From Roseiarcus sp963798015 (GTDB lineage: Bacteria > Pseudomonadota > Alphaproteobacteria > Rhizobiales > Beijerinckiaceae): a stretch of 64,000 nucleotides of DNA. Shown here one piece after another: positions 50,868 through 60,011 of this stretch. Position numbers and translations under genes: made by a program. A model generated the notes under the pieces. It searched no databases, was not told the origin of the DNA, and saw nothing but the letters and a program-made list of their open reading frames with translations. How positions within the stretch are numbered: position 1 is the stretch's first letter; every line of letters begins with the position of its first letter. The stretch covers positions 130,717 to 194,716 of the forward strand of contig CAWCSA010000009.1 of NCBI GenBank assembly GCA_963798015.1, in the 5' to 3' direction.

Positions 50868-52166
50868 ATGGCTGTTCGCAACGGCCTCGTCATCGCCGCG
50901 GCGATGGCGATCGCAATCGGAGCCGGTTTCGAACTGCGCAGCGCGCAGTCCTTCACCATTCCGAACGCGTGCGTCGAAGGCTCCGCCTGCGCCTACGTCT
51001 GCACCAGCGTCCTTGAGCAAGGCCGCACCGCGGCCGACTTCATCGCGCTTGCCGCCTATCAGCTCGGTCCCGAGCGGCCGATCGCTATGCCGCCAGCAAA
51101 CCTGTCGATGCCGGCGCCGGTCGATCCGCACAATGTCTATGCCGGCGCCGGGGTCGGCATGTTCAGTCCTGCCGTCGCGGGGCAGCCGTCGCGGGTCTAT
51201 TCGCCCAACCTTGTGACCGGCAAGGTCGACGTCATCGATCCGGACACGTTTAAGGTGATCGACAGCCTGGTTGCCATGCCGAGCCCGGAGCACATCGTTC
51301 CGTCCTGGGATCTGCAGACGCTGTGGATTTCGGCGGACGTGAGCGCGCGCGGCGGCCACGGCGGCGTCGCGCCGATTGATCCGAGGACAGGCAAGGTCGG
51401 CAAAGTGATCGACGTGCCGGACTCCTACAACATTTATTTCACGCCCGACGGCAAATCGGCGATCATCGTCGCCGAGGCGATGCGGCGGCTCGAGTTCCGC
51501 GATCCCCATACGATGGCGCTGCAGGGCTACATTGCGACGCCGCAATGCGCCGGGATCAACCACGCCGATTTTTCGCCCGACGGCAGTTACGCGATCTTCA
51601 CCTGCGAGTTCAACGATTCTCTCGCCAAGATCGATCTCGTCCATCACACGCTGGTCGAAACGCTGCCGTTGACGCCCGGCCACATGCCGCAGGACATCCG
51701 CGTGGCGCCGGACGGCAAGATCTTCTTCATCGCCGACCTCATCGGCGACGGCGTCATGGTGATCGACGGCGATTCGTTCGGGCAGCTCGATTTCATCAAG
51801 ACCGGCGTCGGCGCGCATGGTCTCTATCCGAGCCGCGACGGGACGAAGCTCTATGTCACCAATCGCGGCACCCACAGCCTCGGCGGCGCCCGAAAAGGCC
51901 CCGGAAGCGTCTCGGTGATCGACTTCGCGAGCCGCAAGGTGGTCGCCACCTGGACCGTTCCGGGCGGGGGCAGCCCGGACATGGGCAACCTCTCTGCCGA
52001 CGGCAAATGGCTGTGGCTATCCGGCCGCTATGACGGCGCCATCTATGCCTTCAACACCGACGACGGCTCGGTGAAGTCGATTCCCGTCGGGGGCATGCCC
52101 CACGGGCTCACCGTCTGGCCACAGCCCGGGCGCTATTCGCTCGGGCACACCGGGAACATGCGCTAG
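50868..52166 (+). CDS. YncE/YVTN-type beta-propeller protein, exported
   Basis: The N-terminal VIAAAMAIAIGAGFELRSAQ is a signal peptide or anchor, so the 432-residue protein is probably periplasmic. The rest is a seven-bladed YVTN-type propeller. Repeating strands include VYSPNLVTGKVDVIDPDTFK, DIRVAPDGKIFFIADLIGDG, HGLYPSRDGTKLYVTNRGTH and SVSVIDFASRKVVATWTVPG. Four Cys lie near the N-terminus (PNACVEGSACAYVCTS). Such proteins bind or stabilise metals or cofactors, but no role is known here. ATG 50868 follows AAGGGCAGGGG. Confidence 0.82.
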   Translation: MAVRNGLVIAAAMAIAIGAGFELRSAQSFTIPNACVEGSACAYVCTSVLEQGRTAADFIALAAYQLGPERPIAMPPANLSMPAPVDPHNVYAGAGVGMFSPAVAGQPSRVYSPNLVTGKVDVIDPDTFKVIDSLVAMPSPEHIVPSWDLQTLWISADVSARGGHGGVAPIDPRTGKVGKVIDVPDSYNIYFTPDGKSAIIVAEAMRRLEFRDPHTMALQGYIATPQCAGINHADFSPDGSYAIFTCEFNDSLAKIDLVHHTLVETLPLTPGHMPQDIRVAPDGKIFFIADLIGDGVMVIDGDSFGQLDFIKTGVGAHGLYPSRDGTKLYVTNRGTHSLGGARKGPGSVSVIDFASRKVVATWTVPGGGSPDMGNLSADGKWLWLSGRYDGAIYAFNTDDGSVKSIPVGGMPHGLTVWPQPGRYSLGHTGNMR

Positions 52167-52187
52167 ATCGGGGCGTGAGTTTCGCCA

Positions 52188-52672
52188 ATGCCGCTCACGC
52201 CCGACTGGGCCACGTTCTTCTCGGTTGAACTCGCCGCGCTGGCGACGCTGACCGGTCTTGTCGTGGTCGCGATCTCGATCAATCTGCCGCGAATTCCCTC
52301 GTACGCCCATTGCCGACTCGCGCTGGCGAGGCGCTGATCGGTCCCGTTGGCGCGATCACCGTGACAAGCCTCGTGCTCATCCCCGAGCAGGCGCCGATGC
52401 TGCTGGGCGCCGAGATCGTTCTCATTGGCCTCGTCATGGTCGTCGCCCCGATTGTATTCCATGCGCGCGCCTGGAGCGTCCGGAAGGACGCTTGGGAGCG
52501 AACCATGCGGGCCGTCAGCACCATGGGTTTCAGTCTGCCGTTCGCCATCGGCGGCGCGCTTGTGTTCGAGGGCGCTCGAGCCGGCCTTTATTGGATCGCC
52601 GCCGGCGACATTCTCGGCATCATCGCCGTCGTGCTCAGCGCCTGGGTGTTGATGGTCGAGATTTTGCGCTGA
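52188..52672 (+). pseudogene. Frameshifted small membrane protein gene
   Basis: The first frame (52188-52342) reads a hydrophobic start, WATFFSVELAALATLTGLVV and SINLPRIPSYAH, then runs into CRLALARR and stops. The frame from 52310 continues LPTRAGEALIGPVGAITVTS with three further hydrophobic segments to 52672. Adding one T at about 52311 (CATTGC to CATTTGC) gives YAHLPTRAGEAL and a ~161-residue, four-segment membrane protein. I recognise the pattern as a conserved hypothetical but not a function. It is either a real frameshift mutation or a sequencing error. Confidence 0.7.
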
Positions 52673-52933
52673 GTGGTCGTGCATCGCTGTCAAGGTTCGT
52701 CACGCTGGAACGCGGCCGGTTTTTCGGACGGCGATCATAATTAACATTATAGATTTGCTATTTTGGGATGAGGTCAGGCAGTACCAATTTGCGGGGCGGA
52801 ACTAAAAGGGGTCGTAACTCTTTGAAATTCTTGAGCCGCGGAACTAAAATTGCCGTTAGGCTGATGCGCGCCCCTCGCGCGGGGCTTGAGCCAGTGGTCC
52901 TTCGGGTGTCCGTGTCTACTCGGTGGGAGCCCT
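52673..52933. other. Short gene-free stretch with AT-rich patch
   Basis: About 260 bases separate the broken membrane gene from the end of dsbB. An AT-rich patch lies at 52735-52775, and a short GC hairpin (GCCCC TCGCGC GGGGC) near 52869. No gene or known RNA is visible. Confidence 0.4.
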
Positions 52934-53431
52934 CTAAAGCCTCGCTGCGAGGGCTGCGTAGACCGCCAGCGCAGCGCTGGCCAAAACATTCCAGCCGGCA
53001 AGCGACAGTCCGGCGATGCGCAGCTGGACTTCGTCGCAGCGCACGACCTTCACGGAATCCAGCGACTTCACAAGGTCGTTGACGTCGAGGGAGCCGACGC
53101 CGCCCGTGCAGGCGGTCGGTCCCTGCCACCAATGATACTCGACCCCGGCATGATACGCGGCGAGCACGGCGCTGGCGACGAAAACCAAAGCGAGAAGCGC
53201 GAAGCCGACGCGCGCCGGGCCGTGCGCCGAGCGGCCGGCGAGAAACGCGGTCAAAAGCGCCAGCGGAATGGCGGCGTAGAACGCGTAGCGCTGGGTGAGG
53301 CAGAGCTCGCAGGGCGCGTAGCCCATCCCCTGAAGGATCCAGACCGCGGCGAGAATGGCGATCGATGCGGCGGCGATCAAAACCGCCCGGGTCTCTTGCG
53401 AGGGCGGCAGCGTGGTCTCGGCAAGCGTCAT
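52934..53431 (-). CDS. dsbB: Disulfide bond formation protein B
   Basis: This four-helix inner-membrane protein reoxidises DsbA with quinone. The first periplasmic redox pair is in GMGYAPCELCLTQRYAFY (CxxC). The second is formed by PTACTGG and VVRCDEVQLRIAGLS, typical of DsbB. Length is 165 residues. The overlap TAATG with the upstream YqaA-type gene (one shared base at 53431) indicates coupling. No dsbA is in the window. Confidence 0.92.
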   Translation of the reverse strand: MTLAETTLPPSQETRAVLIAAASIAILAAVWILQGMGYAPCELCLTQRYAFYAAIPLALLTAFLAGRSAHGPARVGFALLALVFVASAVLAAYHAGVEYHWWQGPTACTGGVGSLDVNDLVKSLDSVKVVRCDEVQLRIAGLSLAGWNVLASAALAVYAALAARL

Positions 53432-54012
53432 TAGAACACCTTGATCGCGATCACAAAGCCGGCGACGACCATGGCGACGAATGCGCCCAGAACTGCGGCG
53501 AAATTGCGTTCCATCGCATGGCGCAAGGGTTCGCCGAACCAGTGCAGGGCGCCGGCGACGAGAAAGAATCTCAGCCCCCGCGTTACGACCGACAAGGCGA
53601 CGAACAGAGGAAAATTATAGCCGAGCAGACCGCTCGTGATTGTGACCAGCTTATAGGGGATCGGGGTTACGCCCTTAACGAGGATCACCAGCCAGCCCCA
53701 TTGGGCGTAGGTCTGCTTCAGCGCGTCGATCTTCGCCCCATAGCCGTAGAGGTTGATGAGCCACTGCCCGACCGTATTGTAAAGCAGGGCGCCGATGGCG
53801 TAGCCGAGCATGCCGCCAATCACTGAGGCGAGGGTCGCGATGAGGGCGTAGCGCCAGGCGCGCTGCGGATTGGCGAGCGCCATCGGGGCGAGCAACACGT
53901 CGGGCGGCATGGGAAAGAACGAACTCTCCGCGAAGGCGACCGCGGCAAGCGCGCGCTCGGCGTAGGGACCCTCGGCGAGCGCCCGGACTTTGGGGTAGAA
54001 CGAATTGAACAT
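53431..54012 (-). CDS. YqaA family (DedA-like) membrane protein
   Basis: This 193-residue inner-membrane protein belongs to the YqaA subgroup of the SNARE-associated/DedA family. FAESSFFPMPPDVLLAPMAL, GGMLGYAIGALLYNTVGQWL and LVILVKGVTPIPYKLVTITS are the re-entrant and conserved segments, with a Pro-rich loop and an Arg. Recent work links DedA-like proteins to lipid transport and membrane potential; the YqaA role is not established. It is translationally coupled to dsbB. Confidence 0.88.
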   Translation of the reverse strand: MFNSFYPKVRALAEGPYAERALAAVAFAESSFFPMPPDVLLAPMALANPQRAWRYALIATLASVIGGMLGYAIGALLYNTVGQWLINLYGYGAKIDALKQTYAQWGWLVILVKGVTPIPYKLVTITSGLLGYNFPLFVALSVVTRGLRFFLVAGALHWFGEPLRHAMERNFAAVLGAFVAMVVAGFVIAIKVF

Positions 54013-54148
54013 AGAGGCCCTTCGCAGCGCAGCGGCGTTTTACGCGCTTGCGGCGCCGCCGTCCACGCACCGGGTTTATCGCGAAGCTTGAACGCATTGA
54101 CCCTAAAGCGCCGCGCGTTCTATATCGGCGCCGTCCGCCGTGGCGCGG

Positions 54149-54233
54149 GCCCCTATGGCGGAACTGGTAGACGCGTCCGACTCAAAATCGGATTCCGCAA
54201 GGAGTGCTGGTTCGATTCCGGCTAGGGGCACCA
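54149..54233 (+). tRNA. tRNA-Leu(CAA)
   Basis: The 85-base class II tRNA has a 7-bp acceptor stem GCCCCTA/TAGGGGC, anticodon loop CTCAAAA on stem CCGA/TCGG (anticodon CAA, reading TTG), a long variable arm, T-loop TTCGATT, and an encoded CCA at 54231-54233. It stands alone between the YqaA-type gene and the PEP-CTERM gene. Confidence 0.96.
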
Positions 54234-54496
54234 ATATAATATCAATGATTTACGGGTGGTGAATAGCCTTAGTTAACCAACATTAGAGTAAAAGTGATCA
54301 TGATAGGCGCGCAAGAGGGTTCGTGCCTATGGTCACGTCCACCGGGACTGGGTGCCGAACCTAATCCAAATGGTACGGTGTGCAGTCGGCATCCCATCGC
54401 CCAGGAGGTCACAAACGACCATTGACGGAGTGCCTCGGAACTCACGGCAAAATCCCGTCGGCGAGCGAGCTTGGCGCCCGCATCTCACCAACGCGC

Positions 54497-55099
54497 CTAC
54501 CCTGCTGCGGCTTGCTTCAGCAACGCGATGCGTGAAGCCCTTTTGTTACCAAAACGAGCCAGCGCTCCCAGCGATCCCAAACCTATGATCAGCATGACCC
54601 ATGTCGCGGGTTCCGGCGCGGCGGCGCCTGTTCCAATCCCCGCGCCCGGCGTCGAATTGTAGCCATATTGAACCACTTCGGGTCCGAATACAGTTGCGTA
54701 GCCGAAGTGGACGCCATCCGAAAGCTGAAACTCGAGACCAACGCTCACCAAGCCATTAGAATATTGGATCCCAGTCGGGGAGGAAAACGCGGAGAAACTA
54801 TCAGCGTCGCTGACAAGGATGTCCTGCTGGAAAGGAATCGGATAGCCGATAAACGAATCCACCAGCGCGTTGCCGCCGGTGGCCACCGCGTCGATGTAGG
54901 TATCTGCCACATCGTTGATATCGGTGAACGTGAATGTTGCGCCGCCATCCAAGCTGATCACATACGGCATTGTGCTGATATCAGCGTTGGGAAAGAAAAC
55001 GACATTCGCGGCGTTGGCGCCGGCCATCGAAATTGCCCAAACGCCCATGGCCAGAGAGCTGGCCACGGACGCTCTAAAAAGATGCTTCGAAATGTTCAT
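54497..55099 (-). CDS. PEP-CTERM sorting domain protein
   Basis: This exported protein has a signal peptide (ASVASSLAMGVWAISMAGAN) and a C-terminal sorting signal. APEPATW is the PEP motif, MLIIGLGSLGALARFG a transmembrane helix, and NKRASR a basic tail. It should be recognised by an exosortase and released or anchored at the surface, often with exopolysaccharide. The 130-residue middle, rich in Gly/Ser/Thr/Asp, is not recognised. GAGG lies 7 bases before ATG 55099. No exosortase gene is in the window. Confidence 0.87.
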   Translation of the reverse strand: MNISKHLFRASVASSLAMGVWAISMAGANAANVVFFPNADISTMPYVISLDGGATFTFTDINDVADTYIDAVATGGNALVDSFIGYPIPFQQDILVSDADSFSAFSSPTGIQYSNGLVSVGLEFQLSDGVHFGYATVFGPEVVQYGYNSTPGAGIGTGAAAPEPATWVMLIIGLGSLGALARFGNKRASRIALLKQAAAG

Positions 55100-55378
55100 G
55101 GATTGTCCTCGCCTGCTAGCCGTTTATCAAGCTTGATGGATACGGACTGCGGATTGAAAGGTTTCAGGATCGGTCTTCATTCTTTCGTGCCTGTTCCGCT
55201 CTCATTGGGCAGCTTCCCGTTTGACGCAAGTGTGAAACGCCCCTAGATTCGTTCTATCGTCAAAGCGACGAGAGCGGCGCATCGTTGCTTGCCAGCGCGG
55301 GGGACGCTACTTTTGATCCTGGCTACGCGAATCTGCGAACGTGTCGAGAGACTGTGCGGACGAGTTTGGCGCCCCTCC

Positions 55379-55897
55379 ATGCATGGGGTCTCGCTCTTTG
55401 TGCTGGGCGCTTGCATCACCCATCTTTCCCCCGCCGTCGCAAACCCGCTAAGCGCGGGGGAACGGGCATTTGCGCGTCATGATTACACGAGGGCGGCGCA
55501 ACTGTTGTCGCCCGAAGCGGAATCGGGAGTTGCAGTCGCGCAGACCTATATCGGTTACATGTATCAGGACGGTCTCGGCGTTCCGCGCGACTACGCGCTT
55601 GCTGCGAGTTGGCTGAACCAAGCCGCCCAACAGGGCGAGCCGACGGCGCAATTCCTGCTCGGTCTCCTCTTTGACAAGGGGTTCGGTGTGCCTCAGGACT
55701 GGGTTCAAGCTGAGGTCTGGCTCAATCTTGCTGCGTCGCGAGCGGGCGAAAAAGAGCGAGATTATTGGCGGCGGGTTCGCGATGCTGTTGCGCAGAAGCT
55801 GACACTGAACCAGATCGCCGAAGCTCAACAGCGGGCGTTTGACTGGGCGCCGATCGCCAGCCGGAGGGATCGGATCGCCTTCGCGCCTCGAGACTGA
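55379..55897 (+). CDS. Sel1-like repeat protein, exported
   Basis: After a hydrophobic signal (VSLFVLGACITHLSPAVA, cut before NPLS) the protein has two to three Sel1-type repeats: AVAQTYIGYMYQDGLGVPRD and TAQFLLGLLFDKGFGVPQDW, then a helical tail. Sel1 proteins usually act as adaptors in the periplasm. Length is about 172 residues. The start is uncertain: ATG 55379 is used, but TTG 55289 or 55313 would give a more basic N-region (RVERLCGRVWRPS) before the signal. It ends 2 bases before the prepilin peptidase stop (convergent). Confidence 0.75.
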   Translation: MHGVSLFVLGACITHLSPAVANPLSAGERAFARHDYTRAAQLLSPEAESGVAVAQTYIGYMYQDGLGVPRDYALAASWLNQAAQQGEPTAQFLLGLLFDKGFGVPQDWVQAEVWLNLAASRAGEKERDYWRRVRDAVAQKLTLNQIAEAQQRAFDWAPIASRRDRIAFAPRD

Positions 55898-55899
55898 GG

Positions 55900-56490
55900 T
55901 CAAACGCCGCGCCACACAGCCAAAAGCCAACAAATCCAGATCGCGGGCGCGAAGAAAAGGCCAAAGGGCAACTTTTCCGTCCAGCTCCATTCCTTCCCCA
56001 CTACGCGGCCAATCAACACCGAAGCAAGCGCGGAAAGCGCCGCGATGTCGACTGCGATTGGCAAATCGATCCAGTTGAGCCAGACGCCCGCGACGGCCGC
56101 CAACTTGACGTCGCCGAGCCCTATTCCCTCGCGGCCGCGCAATTCCCGGTAACCGGCGCGAAAGGCGAAAAAAACGCCAAACATGACGGCCGCGCGCACG
56201 AGCGCATTCGCAATCGCTTCCAACGCTTCGCTCTTGAGGCCAAGCACGAGTATTCCAAAAATGAGAGCCAGGGCGTTCAATGGGTCGGGGATGATCAATG
56301 AGCGACGGTCGATGACCGCAATCGCCAGGGCGAGGACGGCTAGCCCCGCGCCGGCGGCGCCAGTCCAACCGGGCGCGGCGGCAAAGCTTGCCGCGACTGC
56401 GCCGACCCCGACGACGCCGATAAGCGAAGCCTCGGCAAGGTCCGCCTTCGGCGTTTGCGCGCGCGTCTCAATCGGCTTCTCGTCCGTCAC
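55900..56490 (-). CDS. A24-type prepilin peptidase
   Basis: This membrane aspartyl peptidase processes prepilin-like pseudopilins. The two catalytic Asp regions are visible: AVIDRRSLIIPDPLNAL and GREGIGLGDVKLAAVAG (GxGD). Hydrophobic segments surround them. At 196 residues it has the peptidase core but lacks the N-terminal methyltransferase cysteine domain of full PilD/GspO. The ATG overlaps the gspD stop by 4 bases, placing it in the type II secretion operon. Confidence 0.85.
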   Translation of the reverse strand: MTDEKPIETRAQTPKADLAEASLIGVVGVGAVAASFAAAPGWTGAAGAGLAVLALAIAVIDRRSLIIPDPLNALALIFGILVLGLKSEALEAIANALVRAAVMFGVFFAFRAGYRELRGREGIGLGDVKLAAVAGVWLNWIDLPIAVDIAALSALASVLIGRVVGKEWSWTEKLPFGLFFAPAIWICWLLAVWRGV

Positions 56491-58787
56491 TGCAACGCTC
56501 GCGTGTTGACGTTCAGCATCCCCGGCAGAGTGAGCGCCTGCACCTTTCCGCCGCGCATCTTGGAGCGAAGCTCTTCTGCGATCTTCGACGCGTCCTCTCC
56601 GTCCCGTATGATTTGCGGCTGTATGAAGATGATAAGTTCGGTGCGCACTTGCGACGTTCCGGTCGTGCCGAACGCCCCGCCGACATAGGGAATCTGGTTG
56701 AGAATCGGTACGCCCTGGCGCATTTTTTCCTGCTGGTCGCTGATTAATCCGGCGAGCAGCACGGTCTGTCCGCTTACGACCGAGATCTTGCTTTGGACTT
56801 TGCGCTGGGAAATGGTTGGAGTGAGACTCGTGCTGTTCTGCGGCACGCTGCTGATCTCCTGGTCTATGGAGAGCAAGACCGCGCCGTTCGAGTTCACACG
56901 CGGCTGCACGTGTAGGATGATGCCCGTATTCTTGTAGTCGACCGTGTTGACGACCGCGTTGTTGGCGCTGAGGACCGTTGCGCTGCCGGTCGAGATCGGG
57001 ACCTGATCGCCGACCTCGAGCGTCGCTTCGCCGTTGTCGACGACGACGAGCGAGGGGTTCGATAAGATCTTGACGTCGGTCAGCTGATGCAGCGCATTGA
57101 TGACAACACGCGGAGCCAACTGGTTGCCAAGAACCAAATTGAGGCCCCCCGCCAAACCCGGGCCGGTGGGGTTCGCCACGATATTGTTCGCGACGGTCGG
57201 AATCTGCCCAGTGAGCGTGTTGGAAATAGCGCCATTGGAGAGGAAGAACTGCACGCCGTAATCGAGCTGTTGGTTCAAGGTCACTTCGGCGATCGTAACC
57301 TCGATTGCGACTTGCAGTCTCGGCCGGTCGAGCTGGTTCAGCGTTCTCTCGATAATGCGATAGTCTCCCGCATTGGCGTAGATAACGACGCTGTTGTTGG
57401 ACGTGTCAGCGGTGATCCTGACCCCGGGCAGCACCGCGCCACCCTGGCCGCCGCCCTCGGCGAATGCGTTGCCGAAAGCCGCCGCAGTGGGAAGTCCGCC
57501 GAACGGAGCGGTCCCAGGGTTCTGCCCGTTGGCGCTCGGCCCGGCGGCGCCGGAGCCGTTCGAGTCAGAACTTCCGATCGGCTTGCCGCCTGTGAGCCGC
57601 TCGGTCGTCGTGAGCGCGCTCGCGCCTGAACCGGGGGCGATCTGATTTGTCGCGGAGTCCGCCGACGTCCCCGCGCCGCGCAGAAAAATGTCGTTCAGCG
57701 TCTGGGCGATCTGTTTGGCGTCGCCGTAGCGCACTTTATAAACCTCGACGCCAGCGCTAGCGATGTTCGGCGAATCCAATCGAGCGATCCACCTCGCAGC
57801 CGTTCTGAGGAACTCCGGCTTGGCGGCGACCACCAGGATCGCGTTGCTGCTCGAGACCGGCTGAAATTTCACCAAGCCGTGGCCGAGCCCGGATTCACCC
57901 GAGTCCATTATCTTCTCGAGTTCTGTGACGATGGGCTGGGGGTCGCTGTTTCGAACCGGATACATTCCAACCGACTGCCCGCGCATCCAGTCGACGTCGA
58001 AACTTCGGACGGTGTCCAATGCCGACTGACGCTCGGAACCGGTGCCTACAATAAGAAGGAGTCTACCCGACGGGTCGGTTCGAATGGCGCCAGGACGGGC
58101 GGCAAAGCCTTCGAGCAGTCGTGACAGCGTCTCGCCCGAAACGTATCGCAGCGGCATAACGGTCAGGCCGTAACCCGGATCCGCGGAGTTCGAGCCGACG
58201 CTTCGATCGATGGGTCCGACGGTTCCGTCATTCGTGGGGACGATCCGATACCCTGCGCCTTCGCGCACCATGAGAAGGTTGTTCGCCCGTAATGCGTCTT
58301 CGAGCACGAACAGCATGTCCTTCTTGGCGATCGGACGCCCCGAGGAGAGGGTTATCGTGCCTTGTGCGCGCGAATCGATGGTGTAGGGAACGCCCAGAAT
58401 GTCGCCGAGGACGGCCTTGGCGACGTTGGACACCGGGCTGTTGTCAAAATTGAGCGTAAAGCCGTCCCCGCCCTCGACGTCCGGCTGAACGCCGTCCGCC
58501 GCCCGAACCGGTTCTGGAGCTTGCGAGCCCGAGCCAAAAAAGGAAAAGCCGCGTGGCTGCGGCGCCGATGGTTCGCCTCCGCTGGTGGGCTTGACGAAAC
58601 GCGGCTGCAAGTCGGTCGATCGGACGACATCCGTGGCGTCGGGCGGCTGGTCTTTGCTTTGCTCCAGATACGATGTGCCGCAGGAACTCAGGATCGGAAA
58701 CGTCAAGGCGACGAACGCCAAACGCCAGCTGACGCGAGGCGCATTCATTCTTAGTCGGTTGGGCTCGCGGTCTGGGCTTGAGCGCAT
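56487..58787 (-). CDS. gspD: Type II secretion system secretin
   Basis: This outer-membrane secretin of 766 residues carries a lipobox signal (FVALTFPILSSC). Next come N-domains: FTLNFDNSPVSNVAKAVLGD is N0 and GLTVMPLRYVSGETLSRLLE is N1. N2/N3 follow with YKVRYGDAKQIAQTLND and a Gly/Ser/Asn-rich insertion. The secretin core has VAIEVTIAEVTLNQQLDYGV, VNALH-type strands, GDQVPISTGSATVL and GQTVLLAGLISDQQEKMRQG. It forms the exit channel of a type II system. Its ATG overlaps the gspF stop (TGATG). The N-terminus before the lipobox is long (about 35 residues); ATG 58748 would shorten it. Confidence 0.93.
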   Translation of the reverse strand: MRSSPDREPNRLRMNAPRVSWRLAFVALTFPILSSCGTSYLEQSKDQPPDATDVVRSTDLQPRFVKPTSGGEPSAPQPRGFSFFGSGSQAPEPVRAADGVQPDVEGGDGFTLNFDNSPVSNVAKAVLGDILGVPYTIDSRAQGTITLSSGRPIAKKDMLFVLEDALRANNLLMVREGAGYRIVPTNDGTVGPIDRSVGSNSADPGYGLTVMPLRYVSGETLSRLLEGFAARPGAIRTDPSGRLLLIVGTGSERQSALDTVRSFDVDWMRGQSVGMYPVRNSDPQPIVTELEKIMDSGESGLGHGLVKFQPVSSSNAILVVAAKPEFLRTAARWIARLDSPNIASAGVEVYKVRYGDAKQIAQTLNDIFLRGAGTSADSATNQIAPGSGASALTTTERLTGGKPIGSSDSNGSGAAGPSANGQNPGTAPFGGLPTAAAFGNAFAEGGGQGGAVLPGVRITADTSNNSVVIYANAGDYRIIERTLNQLDRPRLQVAIEVTIAEVTLNQQLDYGVQFFLSNGAISNTLTGQIPTVANNIVANPTGPGLAGGLNLVLGNQLAPRVVINALHQLTDVKILSNPSLVVVDNGEATLEVGDQVPISTGSATVLSANNAVVNTVDYKNTGIILHVQPRVNSNGAVLLSIDQEISSVPQNSTSLTPTISQRKVQSKISVVSGQTVLLAGLISDQQEKMRQGVPILNQIPYVGGAFGTTGTSQVRTELIIFIQPQIIRDGEDASKIAEELRSKMRGGKVQALTLPGMLNVNTRALQ

Positions 58788-60007
58788 CAGTTGATGACCT
58801 CATTGACGGACAGAAGCGCGGTCATCACGGAAACGATGAGCCCGCCGACGATTGTGCTGATAAAAATGATGGCGAGCGGGCCGACGACTCCCATCATTCG
58901 ATCCATGCTTCGCTGAAGCTTGGCCTCGTAGAAATCGGCGACGCGCCCGGCCAGCATGGGCAATTGTCCCGAATCCTCACCCAGACGTAGCGTCCTGACC
59001 GCCATCGGCGGCAGCGCCTTGGTCGTGGTTAAGGCGTCGGAGAGCTTGCCGCCGCGACGCACCCGATCGACGAGATCGGACCATTGTCCGATTCCGCCGG
59101 TCGTAGCCATGATGTCGGCTAGGATACGCAGGCTCGCAGTGAGCGTGACTCCGCTCGAAAGCAGCAGCCCGAGATTGCGGCAGAACAGCCCAGCGCGATG
59201 ATATTCCATCGCCGGGCGGATCACCGGCAGTCGTGAAACATGCCAAACGAACCGGTTCCGCACCACACGGCGGCGCGACAACAGCCAGATCGCGACGATC
59301 AGAACCAGAGCCCCCGCCGCGAGCGCTTGGGCGTTGCCGCGGAGAAAGTCTGAAAGGCCAAGGAATGTCGTGAGGACCGGATCCAGTTTGGCGTTGAAGT
59401 CGCGGAACACATTGGCGAATTGCGGCAGCACAATGCCCAGGAAGAAGAGCATCACCCCGCCCGACGCGAGCAGGAGAAAGGCGGGATAGCGGAGCGCGTC
59501 GCTGAGCCGGCGACGAAGGGCCTCTGCGCGCTGACGTTCCCCGCTCAGAGCCTCGAGGATCGAAACAAGCGTGCCCGACGCCTCGCCGACGCGCGCCAAT
59601 GCGACGTAAACAGGCGGGAAGACATCCGGGTGAGCAGCCAACGCCTCGCCGAAACTTTCTCCCGATAGGATTGACCCGGTCAGCGCGGCGAGCGTCGGCC
59701 TCATGCGCCCCGCGTCCGGATCCGTCGCGAGCAACTCCAACGCATCGTTGATGCGCGCGCCAGTGCGCAGTAGGAGGGCGAGATCGCCTGTGAAGATCGT
59801 CAAATCTTCGGCGCGGGGGCGGGAGAACGGCGCAAGGACATCGACCTTGCGCTTGCCGCGCGCCGCGGTCCGCTCAGTGACGGCCTCGATCGGAATCAGG
59901 CCGAGATACGCGATCCGTTGGGTCACTTCCGACGCGTTTGGCGCATCGAGATCCCCACTGACGACGTCGCCTGCGGCAGTCAAAGCGCGATAGCGGAATG
60001 TCGGCAT
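58787..60007 (-). CDS. gspF: Type II secretion system inner-membrane protein F
   Basis: GspF is the platform protein that works with the GspE ATPase to assemble pseudopilins. The N-terminus FRYRALTAAGDVVSGDLDAP and the two duplicated GspF domains (FTGDLALLLRTGARINDALE and FCRNLGLLLSSGVTLTASLR) are diagnostic. Each is followed by membrane segments (FLLLASGGVMLFFLGIVLPQ and IIFISTIVGGLIVSVMTALL). Length is 406 residues, complete. It begins 4 bases after the gspE stop and is coupled to gspD. Confidence 0.93.
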   Translation of the reverse strand: MPTFRYRALTAAGDVVSGDLDAPNASEVTQRIAYLGLIPIEAVTERTAARGKRKVDVLAPFSRPRAEDLTIFTGDLALLLRTGARINDALELLATDPDAGRMRPTLAALTGSILSGESFGEALAAHPDVFPPVYVALARVGEASGTLVSILEALSGERQRAEALRRRLSDALRYPAFLLLASGGVMLFFLGIVLPQFANVFRDFNAKLDPVLTTFLGLSDFLRGNAQALAAGALVLIVAIWLLSRRRVVRNRFVWHVSRLPVIRPAMEYHRAGLFCRNLGLLLSSGVTLTASLRILADIMATTGGIGQWSDLVDRVRRGGKLSDALTTTKALPPMAVRTLRLGEDSGQLPMLAGRVADFYEAKLQRSMDRMMGVVGPLAIIFISTIVGGLIVSVMTALLSVNEVIN

Positions 60008-60011
60008 CGGC

